From CAIQJJ01 sp964606085 (lineage in GTDB: Bacteria; Chloroflexota; Anaerolineae; Anaerolineales; UBA4823), in contig CAZSFD010000013.1 in NCBI GenBank assembly GCA_964606085.1, forward strand, positions 14,399 through 78,398: a DNA stretch of 64,000 bases, in the 5' to 3' direction. Of this stretch, positions 16,626-25,258 are shown piece after piece (the first letter of the stretch is position 1; each line of letters opens with the position of its first letter). The notes beneath the pieces were generated by a model that saw only the letters and a program-made list of their open reading frames with translations, had not been told where the DNA came from and searched no databases. A program made the position numbers and the translations under genes.

Positions 16626-19600
16626 CTACGGCATGGGGGGCAGCGCGAACTGGACGTGAATGCGTTGCTCGAACGAACGCCCGTTGGTATGGTAAATCGT
16701 CAGGCGCAGGGTGATCGTGCCATCCACGGGGAAATCTTGCAAATCCCAATCGTACAGCTTTTGGTTCTGGTTGAGCGGCGTCGTGGCCTCGGTGAGCGGT
16801 TTCCATTCTGCCGGGTCGCCGCCCAGGCCAAAATCGAGCGTGAAGCGTGCGAACCCCGCCCCGCTGCCGCTGGCGCCCGCCTGACCGTAGATTTCAAGCC
16901 GCCGTTCGGTGATGGTCTGGTTTTCGGTGGGGGCGGTGATGGCGAACAACGGCTGCGGGTCATCGGCGCGGCAGGCCCGTTCGGGGCGCTGGCGGAAAGG
17001 CAGTTCGAAGCCCATCTCGCCAGCCCAGGCGCGGCCCGCTTCATTTTCGCTGAGCCATTTGAGCGCCCATGCGTCGCGGATGTTGAGTATCTGCGCGCGT
17101 TCGGTGGGCGCATGGCATTCGGGCGAGGCCAGCAGGCCCGTCCAAATATCCAGGTCAACCTCCGCCCATATATCCTGCTCGGCCGGCAGCGGCGGCTGAT
17201 CGCTGGCAAAGACCTCGTTACGCTGACGCGGACACCACGCAGAGGGTTCACTGCCCGAAATGGCGCAAATCACCCGGTCGGTCAGTCCAGCGGGGCGGGT
17301 GAAGGGCGTGGGGTTGTTGCCGGTCAGCTTTGGCACGGCGTAGCTCATAAACTCGGCCCAGATCGGCGCGGCGCCGCTGAGACCGGTGGTGTTGACCATG
17401 GGGGAGTTATCGGCATTGCCCACCCACACACCCACGGCCAGGTCGGGGGTATAGCCCATCGTCCAGTTGTCGCGAAATTCGTTGGTGGTGCCGGTCTTGG
17501 CGGCGGCGGGGAAGGCCAGTTTCAGCACTGAGTTCGTTCCAAACATGGGCGTGCGCGCTTCGTTATCCGCAAGGATTGAACTGAGCAGATAGGTATGCTC
17601 GGCGCGCACCACCTGCTCGCCCGTCGGTGCGGCATATTCGTAGATCGTGTTGCCGGCGAAATCTACAATTTTGGTGATTGCCACCGGCGGGATGCGCTGG
17701 CCCTGGTTGGCGAAGACGGCATAAGCCCCCGTCATTTCGAGCAGGCTCACCTCGCCGCCGCCCAAGGTCAGCGCCAGGCCATAATCCTCGCGGGTAAACG
17801 AGGTGATGCCCAGCCGCCGGGCCATGCCGATCAAGCCATCTTGCAGCGGCGTGGCAGGGTCGTCGTAGACGCCGACAAATTCGAGCGCTTTGACGGCGGG
17901 GATGTTATACGAGTTTGCCAACGCACTGCGCAGCAGCACAGGCCCGTGAAAGCGTCCATCGTAGTTGACCGGGCTGTACGCCAGGCCGCGCGGGTCGTTG
18001 GAGCCGCCCGAGGGGTAAAAGCTGGTCGGCACGTCCCAGATCAGCGTGGCGGGCGTCCAGCCTTTCTCGAAGGCGGCCAGGTACGTCAGCGGTTTGATCG
18101 ATGACCCCGGCTGGCGCGTCTTGGTGATCGCCATATTCACCTGCCCATCAATGGCTTCGTTGGCGAAATCTGCCGAGCCAACCAGCGCCAAAATCTCGCC
18201 GCTGCGCGGGTTGATCGCCACCAGGGCGCCATTGCTGGCATTGTTGGCGGCCAGCCTGGCCACCTGTTCGCTGACGATGCGCTGGGCAGCCTCTTGCAGG
18301 TCTGGGTCGAGGGTGGTGTGAACGGTGAACCCGGCGCGGTAGATCGTTTGCGGGTCGTACATTTCCTCCAGCAGGGCCTTGATGTACACCACCCAATGCG
18401 GGTAACGCATCGGCACATCGGGCGAGGCAAAATCGGCGCTGGCAAGCTGGTTGTAGGTCGCAATGGCGTCATCGGCGCTCAGGCAAATTTCGTGGGCCAG
18501 TTCGCCAGGGATGAACACGTCAATACAATTTTGTTCCTGGCTGGCTGTCACCATCAACTGCAGCACCGCGGCCAGGCGGTCGAGGGTGGCCTGACGGTTG
18601 GTGTAAATGTCGTACACCGCCGGTGATTGCGGTAAGCCGGCCAGGAAGGCCGCCTGGGCCAGGTCGAGTGTGCTGGCCGAGACGCCAAAATAGGTCTCAG
18701 CGGCGGCTTCGATGCCATAGGCCAGGTTGCCGTAGTTATTTTCGTTGAGGTACAGTTCGAGAATTTCTGCTTTGGTGTAGCGGCGGGTCAGTTCGGCGGC
18801 CAGCAGCGCCTCGCGCACCTTGCGCGTGTAACTGCGTTCGTTGCGCTCCTCAGGCGAGAAGAGCAGGTTGCGGGCCAGTTGCTGGGTGATGGTCGAAGCG
18901 CCAGAGACCGTTTCGCCGCTCTGGTAATTTTGCCAGAAGGCGCGCACAATGGCCGTCCAGTCGAAACCGGGGTGGCTGTAATAGTTTTTATCCTCGGTGG
19001 CGATGGTGGCGGCGATCAGGTTGGGTGAGATGCGGTTGATCGGCACATAGGTGCGCCGCCCGGCATTGGGGTCGAGGATTTCGTATAGCACATTGCCCTG
19101 GCGGTCGAGGATGCGCGTGGTTTCAAAGGTAGATGCTTTCTCGTGCAGGCCGCTCATATCGGGCAAGGTTTCGAGGATGGCGTAATACTGATACACTGCA
19201 TAGGTGGCGGCGGCGATAGCCAGCAACGTTAATGGGATCAGGCTGATTAAGAAGATGCGCAAGAGACAGCCTAACCCGTCTGCCAGGCGTTCTTGGGCCA
19301 ATGCCGCTTGCAGCGGCCTGGCCGGGTAAACGGTGGACGGCGCGGCGGTTGGAAGCGCTGACGCATTGCTCTGCGGCGATGTGCTGCCGGGGCGTTGCAC
19401 GGGCGGCAGGCCGGCCTGGGCCGGCGGGCGGCTGCCGGGACGCCGGATGGGCGGCAGGTTGTTCGGGTTGGCAGAGGCCTCGCGGGTTTGCCGTGGATGT
19501 TTGGGCGGCAGGGGCATATCCATGCTGCCGATCTGCGGCGGGATGATCGGCGGTGTGTTGCCCAGCATGGGCGGCGGCGGTGTGCTGCCGGGCGGGGTGG

Positions 19601-19658
19601 CCTCGGCCTGGGTGTTGGCTTCGTCTTCGGGCAGGGTTTCGGCAGGGAAATTAGACAT
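16626..19658 (-). CDS. Class A penicillin-binding protein (transglycosylase/transpeptidase)
   Basis: 1010 residues. A Pro-rich cytoplasmic N-terminus of about 125 residues, one membrane anchor (about 130-155), a GT51 glycosyltransferase domain with catalytic Glu in ATEDKNYYSHPG (near 224), and a transpeptidase domain with SxxK in GSSIKP (near 519), SYN, and KTGT (near 720). The last 100 residues form a beta-rich module like those at the end of PBP1C-type enzymes. It polymerises and cross-links peptidoglycan. The ATG at 19658 follows AAAGGATG. It is monocistronic and lies between repeat families A and C. Confidence 0.93.
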   Translation of the reverse strand: MSNFPAETLPEDEANTQAEATPPGSTPPPPMLGNTPPIIPPQIGSMDMPLPPKHPRQTREASANPNNLPPIRRPGSRPPAQAGLPPVQRPGSTSPQSNASALPTAAPSTVYPARPLQAALAQERLADGLGCLLRIFLISLIPLTLLAIAAATYAVYQYYAILETLPDMSGLHEKASTFETTRILDRQGNVLYEILDPNAGRRTYVPINRISPNLIAATIATEDKNYYSHPGFDWTAIVRAFWQNYQSGETVSGASTITQQLARNLLFSPEERNERSYTRKVREALLAAELTRRYTKAEILELYLNENNYGNLAYGIEAAAETYFGVSASTLDLAQAAFLAGLPQSPAVYDIYTNRQATLDRLAAVLQLMVTASQEQNCIDVFIPGELAHEICLSADDAIATYNQLASADFASPDVPMRYPHWVVYIKALLEEMYDPQTIYRAGFTVHTTLDPDLQEAAQRIVSEQVARLAANNASNGALVAINPRSGEILALVGSADFANEAIDGQVNMAITKTRQPGSSIKPLTYLAAFEKGWTPATLIWDVPTSFYPSGGSNDPRGLAYSPVNYDGRFHGPVLLRSALANSYNIPAVKALEFVGVYDDPATPLQDGLIGMARRLGITSFTREDYGLALTLGGGEVSLLEMTGAYAVFANQGQRIPPVAITKIVDFAGNTIYEYAAPTGEQVVRAEHTYLLSSILADNEARTPMFGTNSVLKLAFPAAAKTGTTNEFRDNWTMGYTPDLAVGVWVGNADNSPMVNTTGLSGAAPIWAEFMSYAVPKLTGNNPTPFTRPAGLTDRVICAISGSEPSAWCPRQRNEVFASDQPPLPAEQDIWAEVDLDIWTGLLASPECHAPTERAQILNIRDAWALKWLSENEAGRAWAGEMGFELPFRQRPERACRADDPQPLFAITAPTENQTITERRLEIYGQAGASGSGAGFARFTLDFGLGGDPAEWKPLTEATTPLNQNQKLYDWDLQDFPVDGTITLRLTIYHTNGRSFEQRIHVQFALPPMP

Positions 19659-19754
19659 GGCGTCATCCTTTATCGTATTTTATCCGGTTTTAAACGGCTT
19701 GCGCCGTTCGTAAACGTACGAACGGCGCACAGCGCGGCCCAGTTTCGGCCCTCA

Positions 19755-19883
19755 TTGGTCGAGCTTGTCGAGACCCCCGGCGCTGGTTTGGACAGGCTTA
19801 ACGTGCTGGTTTCGACAAGCTCAACCACCGCTGGTCGAGCCTGTCGAGACCCGGTTTCGACAAGGGTTTCGACAAGCTCAACC
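19755..19883. repeat. Cluster of family C repeats (GGTTTCGACAAGCTCAACC type)
   Basis: At least five direct and inverted versions of TGGTCGAGCTTGTCGAGACC lie within 130 bp, followed by a tandem AACCCAAGTC pair (19881-19900). The same unit recurs at 42418-42439 and, as an inverted pair, at 53213-53252. It fills the gap between the PBP and MaoC-like genes. Confidence 0.85.
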
Positions 19884-19897
19884 CAAGTCAACCCAAG

Positions 19898-20371
19898 TCA
19901 ACCGGCGGTCTCGGCGGGCTTGCTTGCCACCAGCACATTCCACGCACCTTTCATGGCGGTTTCATTGCGCTGGTTGCGCACGTCAATCTCGATCATCACG
20001 GCGCCCGCTTTCAGGCGCGGCAGCGCTTTCAACTCTTTCACCGTCATCACCACGTGAACGGTATCGCCGATGGGCACCGCTTTGGTGAATTTCCATTCGG
20101 TGATTTCGCGAAAGGCCAATGTGGTGCCTTCGAGGATACCCGTGCGCATGGCCAGGCCCGAAGCGATTGAAAGCACCAGCAAGCCGTGGGCCACGCGCTG
20201 TCCGAAGCCGGTATTCTTGCTGAACTCGGCGTCGGTGTGAATCTGGTTGTAATCGCCCGAAAGCCCGGCAAAGGTAACGATGTCGCTTTCGGTGATCGTG
20301 CGGCCCAGGCTGATTGTTTCCTGGCCGATGGTAAATTCTTCAAAATATAAACCACGAGTATGGGGGGACAT
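19898..20371 (-). CDS. MaoC-like hydratase/dehydratase
   Basis: 157 residues with a single hot-dog fold. The hydratase signature is clear: DIVTFAGLSGDYNQIHTD (catalytic Asp and His) and GQRVAHGLLVLSIASGL. Such enzymes hydrate trans-2-enoyl-CoA. The ATG at 20371 follows AGGAGT. The substrate is unknown and neighbours do not indicate a pathway. Confidence 0.88.
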   Translation of the reverse strand: MSPHTRGLYFEEFTIGQETISLGRTITESDIVTFAGLSGDYNQIHTDAEFSKNTGFGQRVAHGLLVLSIASGLAMRTGILEGTTLAFREITEWKFTKAVPIGDTVHVVMTVKELKALPRLKAGAVMIEIDVRNQRNETAMKGAWNVLVASKPAETAG

Positions 20372-20470
20372 GAGCAACTCCTGAGTGCAAAATGGCGAAC
20401 CTGCGCCCCACTGGCGAAGCGTTCTGTCAGAGTGAACACCAACAAAACACAATCGTCACGCGTGGTGGCT

Positions 20471-20830
20471 TTAATGATATTGACGTTTCTGGATGCCATA
20501 ACTGCGTGCGATGGGCAGGATCAGCAAGACGCCTGTGTGGGGTTTATTCAGGTCGCCAACCATCTCGAACGTGGCAGCCACAACCCGTTCCACCACCGCT
20601 TCATCGTCTATCGCCGAAAACAGTGTGTGACTGGAGGTTTCTTCATGTTCGAGCAGGCTGTCCAGGCCAGGGATCAGCGGCAGATCGTCGCGATAGTTGC
20701 CGCCCCGGCGGATACGCCCCAGGCCATTGCTCGGCAGGATGGTAATGCCCGGCACGCCAGCTTCTTCCCAGGCATTCAAAACATCCTCTAGCTTGGCAGG
20801 GTCATTGAGGACAAATAAGACGAGACTCAT
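20471..20830 (-). CDS. PII-like small protein linked to a cation antiporter
   Basis: 119 residues with alternating strands and helices: LVLFVLNDPAKLEDVLNAW, then GVPGITILPSNGLGR and a C-terminal ATFEMVGDLNKPHTGVLL. This fits the ferredoxin-like fold of PII-superfamily proteins, although the T-loop region (about 42-65) has no uridylylation Tyr in the GlnB context. It overlaps the antiporter gene by 4 bp (ATGA), so co-translation is likely. By analogy with PII-like proteins that bind transporters, it may gate the antiporter in response to a nucleotide. Fold assignment is from pattern, not from a search. Confidence 0.6.
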   Translation of the reverse strand: MSLVLFVLNDPAKLEDVLNAWEEAGVPGITILPSNGLGRIRRGGNYRDDLPLIPGLDSLLEHEETSSHTLFSAIDDEAVVERVVAATFEMVGDLNKPHTGVLLILPIARSYGIQKRQYH

Positions 20831-22050
20831 GGGCTACTTCTTTCGGCATGTGTTTCGGTGATATGGCCTGAGCGCGCAAACAACAGCCGCAAGATCGGCG
20901 GCGTCAGCAGGGTGGTCACCAAAACGACATCAACCACGGCAGAAAATTGAATTTGATTGAGCAAATCTTCCTGGATGCCAACGGTTGCCAGGATCAACCC
21001 CACTTCGCCGCGCGAGATCATCCCCGCCCCCAATTGGCTGGCTTCGAGCCACGAAAACCCGGCCAGCCGCGCCCCTCCTGCCGCACCAATAAACTTGGCC
21101 GCCACGGCCACGCCGACCACAGCCAACACAAATGGCAGCGACCCCAGGCCAATTTCACGCAAATTGAGCGACAGGCCAATTTGCACAAAGAACACCGGTA
21201 CAAACAAGGCATAGGCCAGCGCATGGGTGCCGCGTTCGATGCGGTCTTTTTCAGCGCTGCGCGAAAACATCAACCCGGCCAGGAAAGCCCCCGTAATGGC
21301 AGCCATGCTGCCCACCACTTCCGCGGCAATGCCAAAGGCCAGCCCCACCACCAGCGCCAGCGTCAGCACCCCTTCACTGACTGGCAGGCGGGCAATGCGC
21401 CGGGTCAGCCGCGGCAAGCCCCATTGCCCAAACGCCGCCGCCAGGGCCAGGAAAACCGCCATGCGCACAAAAATCATTCCCACCGCCAAAATGCCGCCGC
21501 TGCCATGCATCAGCGCCAGGAAGCCAGAAAGCAGCACAATCACCAGCACATCGTCGAAAACGGCCGCGCCCAACAGCCCCATCCCCACACGCGTGCGCAG
21601 TGATTTTAGTTCGATCAGCGTTTGCGCCGAAATACTCACGCTGGTTGCCCCCAGCGTCAGGCCCAGGAAAATGGCTTGCTGATTATCCAGCCCGAAAAGG
21701 CGGCCCGTTCCCCAGCCAAATAACGCCGGGACGATCACGCCCAAGATACCCGAAAATGCGGATACTTTGGTGTTGCGCAGCAGATCGGAGATATGCAGTT
21801 CCAGCCCGGCCACAAACATCAGCAGCATCACACCGGTTTCAGCCAGCAGGTGAAATACTTCTTCGAGCAGGTGGGCTTCGCTGAAGATGGGCCAGTGCAA
21901 AAAGTTGAGTACCGATGGCCCCAAAATCACGCCGACCAGCAGTTCGCCTAACACAGATGGCTGGCGAATGCGGGTACTGAGTAAACCACCCAGTTTGGCG
22001 AAGGTGATGATGATGCTTAAGGCGAGCGCGAATTGCAGGAAGGTGGACAT
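20827..22050 (-). CDS. Cation:proton antiporter, CPA2 family
   Basis: 407 residues with about 12 transmembrane segments. RQPSVLGELLVGVILGPS near residue 30 and the discontinuous helix GAAVFDDVLVIVLLS (conserved Asp pair near 165) are CPA2 hallmarks. It probably exchanges Na+ or K+ for H+. No C-terminal RCK/TrkA domain is present, so the overlapping PII-like gene may supply regulation. It is read from an extended -10 (TGCTAAAAT on the minus strand) 7 nt before the ATG and is divergent from the glycosidase gene by 35 bp. Confidence 0.9.
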   Translation of the reverse strand: MSTFLQFALALSIIITFAKLGGLLSTRIRQPSVLGELLVGVILGPSVLNFLHWPIFSEAHLLEEVFHLLAETGVMLLMFVAGLELHISDLLRNTKVSAFSGILGVIVPALFGWGTGRLFGLDNQQAIFLGLTLGATSVSISAQTLIELKSLRTRVGMGLLGAAVFDDVLVIVLLSGFLALMHGSGGILAVGMIFVRMAVFLALAAAFGQWGLPRLTRRIARLPVSEGVLTLALVVGLAFGIAAEVVGSMAAITGAFLAGLMFSRSAEKDRIERGTHALAYALFVPVFFVQIGLSLNLREIGLGSLPFVLAVVGVAVAAKFIGAAGGARLAGFSWLEASQLGAGMISRGEVGLILATVGIQEDLLNQIQFSAVVDVVLVTTLLTPPILRLLFARSGHITETHAERSSP

Positions 22051-22057
22051 GGAAGTG

Positions 22058-22079
22058 ATTTTAGCATAGATGGTACAAT
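22058..22079. promoter_or_regulatory. Compact divergent promoter with two extended -10 elements
   Basis: Minus strand: TGCTAAAAT (22066-22058), 7 nt before the antiporter ATG. Plus strand: TGGTACAAT (22071-22079), 6 nt before the glycosidase ATG. Only 35 bp separate the two start codons, so both transcripts would be leaderless and the two promoters must overlap. Confidence 0.55.
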
Positions 22080-22085
22080 AGTCCT

Positions 22086-24470
22086 ATGCGCGTATGGAAT
22101 TTCAAGGTAGGCCCGCCACTCACCCTGACCCTTGCCGCTGATCCTCGCCTGGGGGCGACATCCTACACCAACGACCATATCTGGGAACTCGACCTGGGGG
22201 GCGGCGAGCCGCCGGCATTATCCCTTCAGACGACCTTCGGCCTGCGCGCGCGCAGCTTTCGCATCTTCCCCCGTTTCAGCCACGAAACCATCACCTGTTG
22301 CGACCCGGCCACATTCGCCGCACCGCTCATTTTGCAAGCCATGGCCCCCAATTACCTGCGTCTGGCTTTTTCGCCATTGCCCGAACTGGCCGTGACGGCA
22401 GAGTATTGGGCGGTTACCTCGCAAGTGGTGGCCGGGCGGTTTGCCCTGGAAAATCGCGCCGCCGCTGCCCGCACCATCCGCCTCGATCTGGCGGCCAACC
22501 TCTCGCCCGCGGCAGAAGGTCAGCGCATGATGCCGCTGGAAATGAACGCCCTGACAGTGCTGACCGGTATGACCGATGGCCTCCAGCCGGTATTGTTGCT
22601 GAGTGGCGGCCCGCGCGCCGAATCGGGGGTGTACCCGGCTCTGGTGGCCGAACTGGCCTTGCAACCGCGCGAACCCCAAACGATCACCTGGGTGCAGGCC
22701 GCCCTGGCGACCGCCGAACAATCTTTTGAGCAGGCACGCCAGGTGGCCAGGCGCAACTGGGAAGCCGAACTGGCCCGCATCGAATTGGTGAACGCCGGCA
22801 TGGTGGAAATTTATACCGGCGACATGCAGTGGGATTTTGCCCTGGCGCTGGCTAAAAAACTGGCTTTTGGGTTGATGCTGGCCGCCACCGAGCATTCCAG
22901 CGCACCCTCCTTCGTTTCCACCCGCCAGCCCGACCACGGTTATTCGCCGCGCGGCGACGGCAGCGATTATGCGCCTTTGTGGAATGGGCAGACGCCCTGG
23001 GAAACCTATGCCATGCTGGGGCAAATTTTGCCCTCGGCCCCTCAGTTTGCCCAGGGGTTGGTGAGAAATTTTCTGGCAACCAGCGCTGAGAATGGCTTTC
23101 TCGATTGGAAGCCCGGCCTGGGTGGGCAGCGCACGCAAATTTGGGCCCCGCCGCTGCTGGCGGTGTTGGTCGAACGGCTGCATCGCATCACCCACGATGA
23201 TGCCTTCGTTGCCGAAAGCTACCCGGCTTTGCTGCAATTCTTCCAGGGCTGGATGAGCCATCACGACCGCGATGGCGATGGCATCCCCGAATGGGATCAC
23301 CCCGCGCAGACCGGTTTCGATGAACACCCCCTGTTCAGCCGGTGGCACGAAGGGGCGCAGGGAATTGAGATAACCACGGTCGAAAGCCCCGATCTATGCG
23401 CCTTGCTCTATCGCGAATGTGTGGCCTTGCAGCACCTGGCCGGCGTGATCAACCGCCCCGAAGCCTGCACCGCCTTGCAGGGCTTCAACGATAACCTGCG
23501 CGCGGCGGTCGAAGCGGCCTGGGACGAGGCCGGCAGCACCTATCATTATTGGGATCGCGATTCACACCAACACACCGCCTCAGCCGTGGTGGGTGAATTT
23601 CGCACTTCGGGCGAACTGTTGGTGGGGCAGCGGTTCGACCCGCCCGTGCGTTTGCTGCTGCGCGCCCAGGTACATGGCGAGCAGGGCCGCCAATTGACGG
23701 TGATTGTGGATGGCGAGGGGGCTTCGGGGCAGAACCGGGTGGAGCGCATTCGCGGCGACGATTTCCGCTGGCGGCTCGACCAGGGACAGATGACCGGCGA
23801 GCGTGTCTATTGCGCCATCCATCGTATCGAAGTGCAGGGCCTGGCGCAAGGCGATCAGTTGGTGCTGCGCACGGTTGGGTTAGATGGGCTGGATGTCGGC
23901 ACTTTATTGCCCTTGTGGGCGGGCATCCCGGCAGCCGAACGCGCCAGCCGCCTGATCGAAAACACGCTGCTCAACCCCGAACGGTTTTGGCGTCCTTTTG
24001 GCGTGCGCGCCTGCGTGCCGCACACCTTCCCGCCCGATGCTTCAGGAGGCTTCCTCACCGCCGTTCACCAGCCCTGGAATGTGATGCTGGGCGAGGCGTT
24101 GCTGGCCTATGATCGCCGCCAGGATGCGGCTACCCTGTTTGGCCGCTGGATGCGGGCGGCGCTGGCCTGTTTGCGGCGCGATGGCGCATTCCGCCGCGCC
24201 TGCGATGCCGACACCGGCGCAGGCAGTGGCGAACGCAATTCGCTGCTGGGCCTGCTGCCGATTGGCTTTTTCCTCGATGTGTTAGGCGTGGATATTCATT
24301 CGCCCTGGAAGGTCGGCTTGAGCGGAGACAATCCATTCCCGTGGCCGGTTACGGTAAAATATCGTGGATTGACGGTTTTACGCCGGGCCGATAAAACCAG
24401 CGTTATTTTTCCAGATGGACAGACCGTAGAAATCTTCGATGCAGCCCCTTGCATCGTTGAAAATCAATGA
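22086..24470 (+). CDS. Six-hairpin glycosidase-like protein (MGH1/GH63-like)
   Basis: 794 residues without a signal peptide. A beta-rich N-terminal part (about 1-230) precedes an (alpha/alpha)6-barrel-like part. RDGDGIPEWDHP followed by QTGFDEHPLF (about residues 397-418) matches the catalytic acid/base region of mannosylglycerate hydrolase and GH63 family enzymes, and GGFLTAVHQPWNVML fits a later barrel helix. A beta-sandwich-like insertion occupies about 505-600. It probably acts on an intracellular glycan, glucosylglycerate-like solute or amylo-oligosaccharide; the substrate cannot be fixed. Confidence 0.7.
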   Translation: MRVWNFKVGPPLTLTLAADPRLGATSYTNDHIWELDLGGGEPPALSLQTTFGLRARSFRIFPRFSHETITCCDPATFAAPLILQAMAPNYLRLAFSPLPELAVTAEYWAVTSQVVAGRFALENRAAAARTIRLDLAANLSPAAEGQRMMPLEMNALTVLTGMTDGLQPVLLLSGGPRAESGVYPALVAELALQPREPQTITWVQAALATAEQSFEQARQVARRNWEAELARIELVNAGMVEIYTGDMQWDFALALAKKLAFGLMLAATEHSSAPSFVSTRQPDHGYSPRGDGSDYAPLWNGQTPWETYAMLGQILPSAPQFAQGLVRNFLATSAENGFLDWKPGLGGQRTQIWAPPLLAVLVERLHRITHDDAFVAESYPALLQFFQGWMSHHDRDGDGIPEWDHPAQTGFDEHPLFSRWHEGAQGIEITTVESPDLCALLYRECVALQHLAGVINRPEACTALQGFNDNLRAAVEAAWDEAGSTYHYWDRDSHQHTASAVVGEFRTSGELLVGQRFDPPVRLLLRAQVHGEQGRQLTVIVDGEGASGQNRVERIRGDDFRWRLDQGQMTGERVYCAIHRIEVQGLAQGDQLVLRTVGLDGLDVGTLLPLWAGIPAAERASRLIENTLLNPERFWRPFGVRACVPHTFPPDASGGFLTAVHQPWNVMLGEALLAYDRRQDAATLFGRWMRAALACLRRDGAFRRACDADTGAGSGERNSLLGLLPIGFFLDVLGVDIHSPWKVGLSGDNPFPWPVTVKYRGLTVLRRADKTSVIFPDGQTVEIFDAAPCIVENQ

Positions 24471-24482
24471 GAGGGTATCGTC

Positions 24483-24833
24483 ATGTCTGAAATAGAAGAT
24501 TTTTCTGCCATCAACCGCCTGGTGATGGCGGTGGTGCAGGAGCAGGATGTGGAAGCCGCCGTGCATCGTTTACAAGAAAGCCACATGCGTGTGACGCGCT
24601 TGCCCAGCACGGGCGGCTTTTTGGGCCGCCGCAGCACCACCCTGTTGATCGGTTTTCGCGCCGGGCAGGAGACAGCGCTGTTCGACTCCTTGCGCCAGAC
24701 CTGTCGTACGCGGGTGGAATATGTCACCATTCCCCTGGAAGGTTCTACGTTGCATTTGCCCGCCCCCACGCCGGTCACGGTCGGTGGCGCCGCGATGTTC
24801 ACCCTGGAAGTTGAACGCTACGAGGAGTTTTGA
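24483..24833 (+). CDS. DarA-like cyclic-di-AMP receptor, paralog 1
   Basis: 116 residues. VMAVVQEQDVEAAVHRLQ, RVTRLPSTGGFLGRRSTTLLIG and a final beta strand FTLEVERYEEF give the DUF970/DarA pattern, a PII-like trimer that binds c-di-AMP. The STGGFL and STTLLIG segments correspond to the nucleotide site. It starts 12 bp after the glycosidase gene and 2 bp before a second paralog, so the three genes probably form an operon. Function in signalling is inferred. Confidence 0.8.
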   Translation: MSEIEDFSAINRLVMAVVQEQDVEAAVHRLQESHMRVTRLPSTGGFLGRRSTTLLIGFRAGQETALFDSLRQTCRTRVEYVTIPLEGSTLHLPAPTPVTVGGAAMFTLEVERYEEF

Positions 24834-24835
24834 CC

Positions 24836-25102
24836 ATGAAATTGATCCTGGCTGTTTTACGAGATGAAGTCAGCGATGTGATCAACCAGGCCCTCATTGA
24901 GGCAGGGTTTCGGGTCACGCGGATGGCCTCGACGGGCGGCTTTTTGCGCCGCGGTTCGACAACCCTGATGATTGGCGTGGATGAAGACAAAGTGAGCGCG
25001 GCCATTGCTCTGATGCGCCAGCACTGCCCACCCGTTGCAGAGAGCGCCCAAAAGCATGTCACCCTGTTTGTGTTGAACATCAACCATTTCGATCAACTGT
25101 AA
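24836..25102 (+). CDS. DarA-like cyclic-di-AMP receptor, paralog 2
   Basis: 88 residues, shorter than paralog 1 but closer to canonical DarA: KLILAVLRDEVSDVINQAL, RVTRMASTGGFLRRGSTTLMIG, and a C-terminal HVTLFVLNINHF. The ATG at 24836 follows GAGGAG; a TTG two codons earlier is rejected for spacing. It sits directly after paralog 1, suggesting a hetero-oligomer or divergent duties. Confidence 0.82.
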   Translation: MKLILAVLRDEVSDVINQALIEAGFRVTRMASTGGFLRRGSTTLMIGVDEDKVSAAIALMRQHCPPVAESAQKHVTLFVLNINHFDQL

Positions 25103-25110
25103 CCTTCACA

Positions 25111-25162
25111 TAACCTGACCCGCATAAAGCGGAACGGCCAGCAGTTTACGGGTTAGGCACTG
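25111..25162. repeat. Dispersed palindromic repeat, family B, copy 2 (short form)
   Basis: TAACCTGACCCGCATAAAGC and ACGGGTTAGGCACTG match both ends of copy 1 (284-363), but the inner CTTGTTTTTTGTGC segment is missing. Intergenic, between the DarA-like pair and the sensor kinase. Confidence 0.75.
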
Positions 25163-25258
25163 CCGGTTGTGTGCTGGCTGTGAATGGCTGAGGGTAGGGG
25201 CGGCGACTCCGCCCCTATCGTTGTTTCTATCAACTTGCGCACATCTTAAAGTGAGGAT

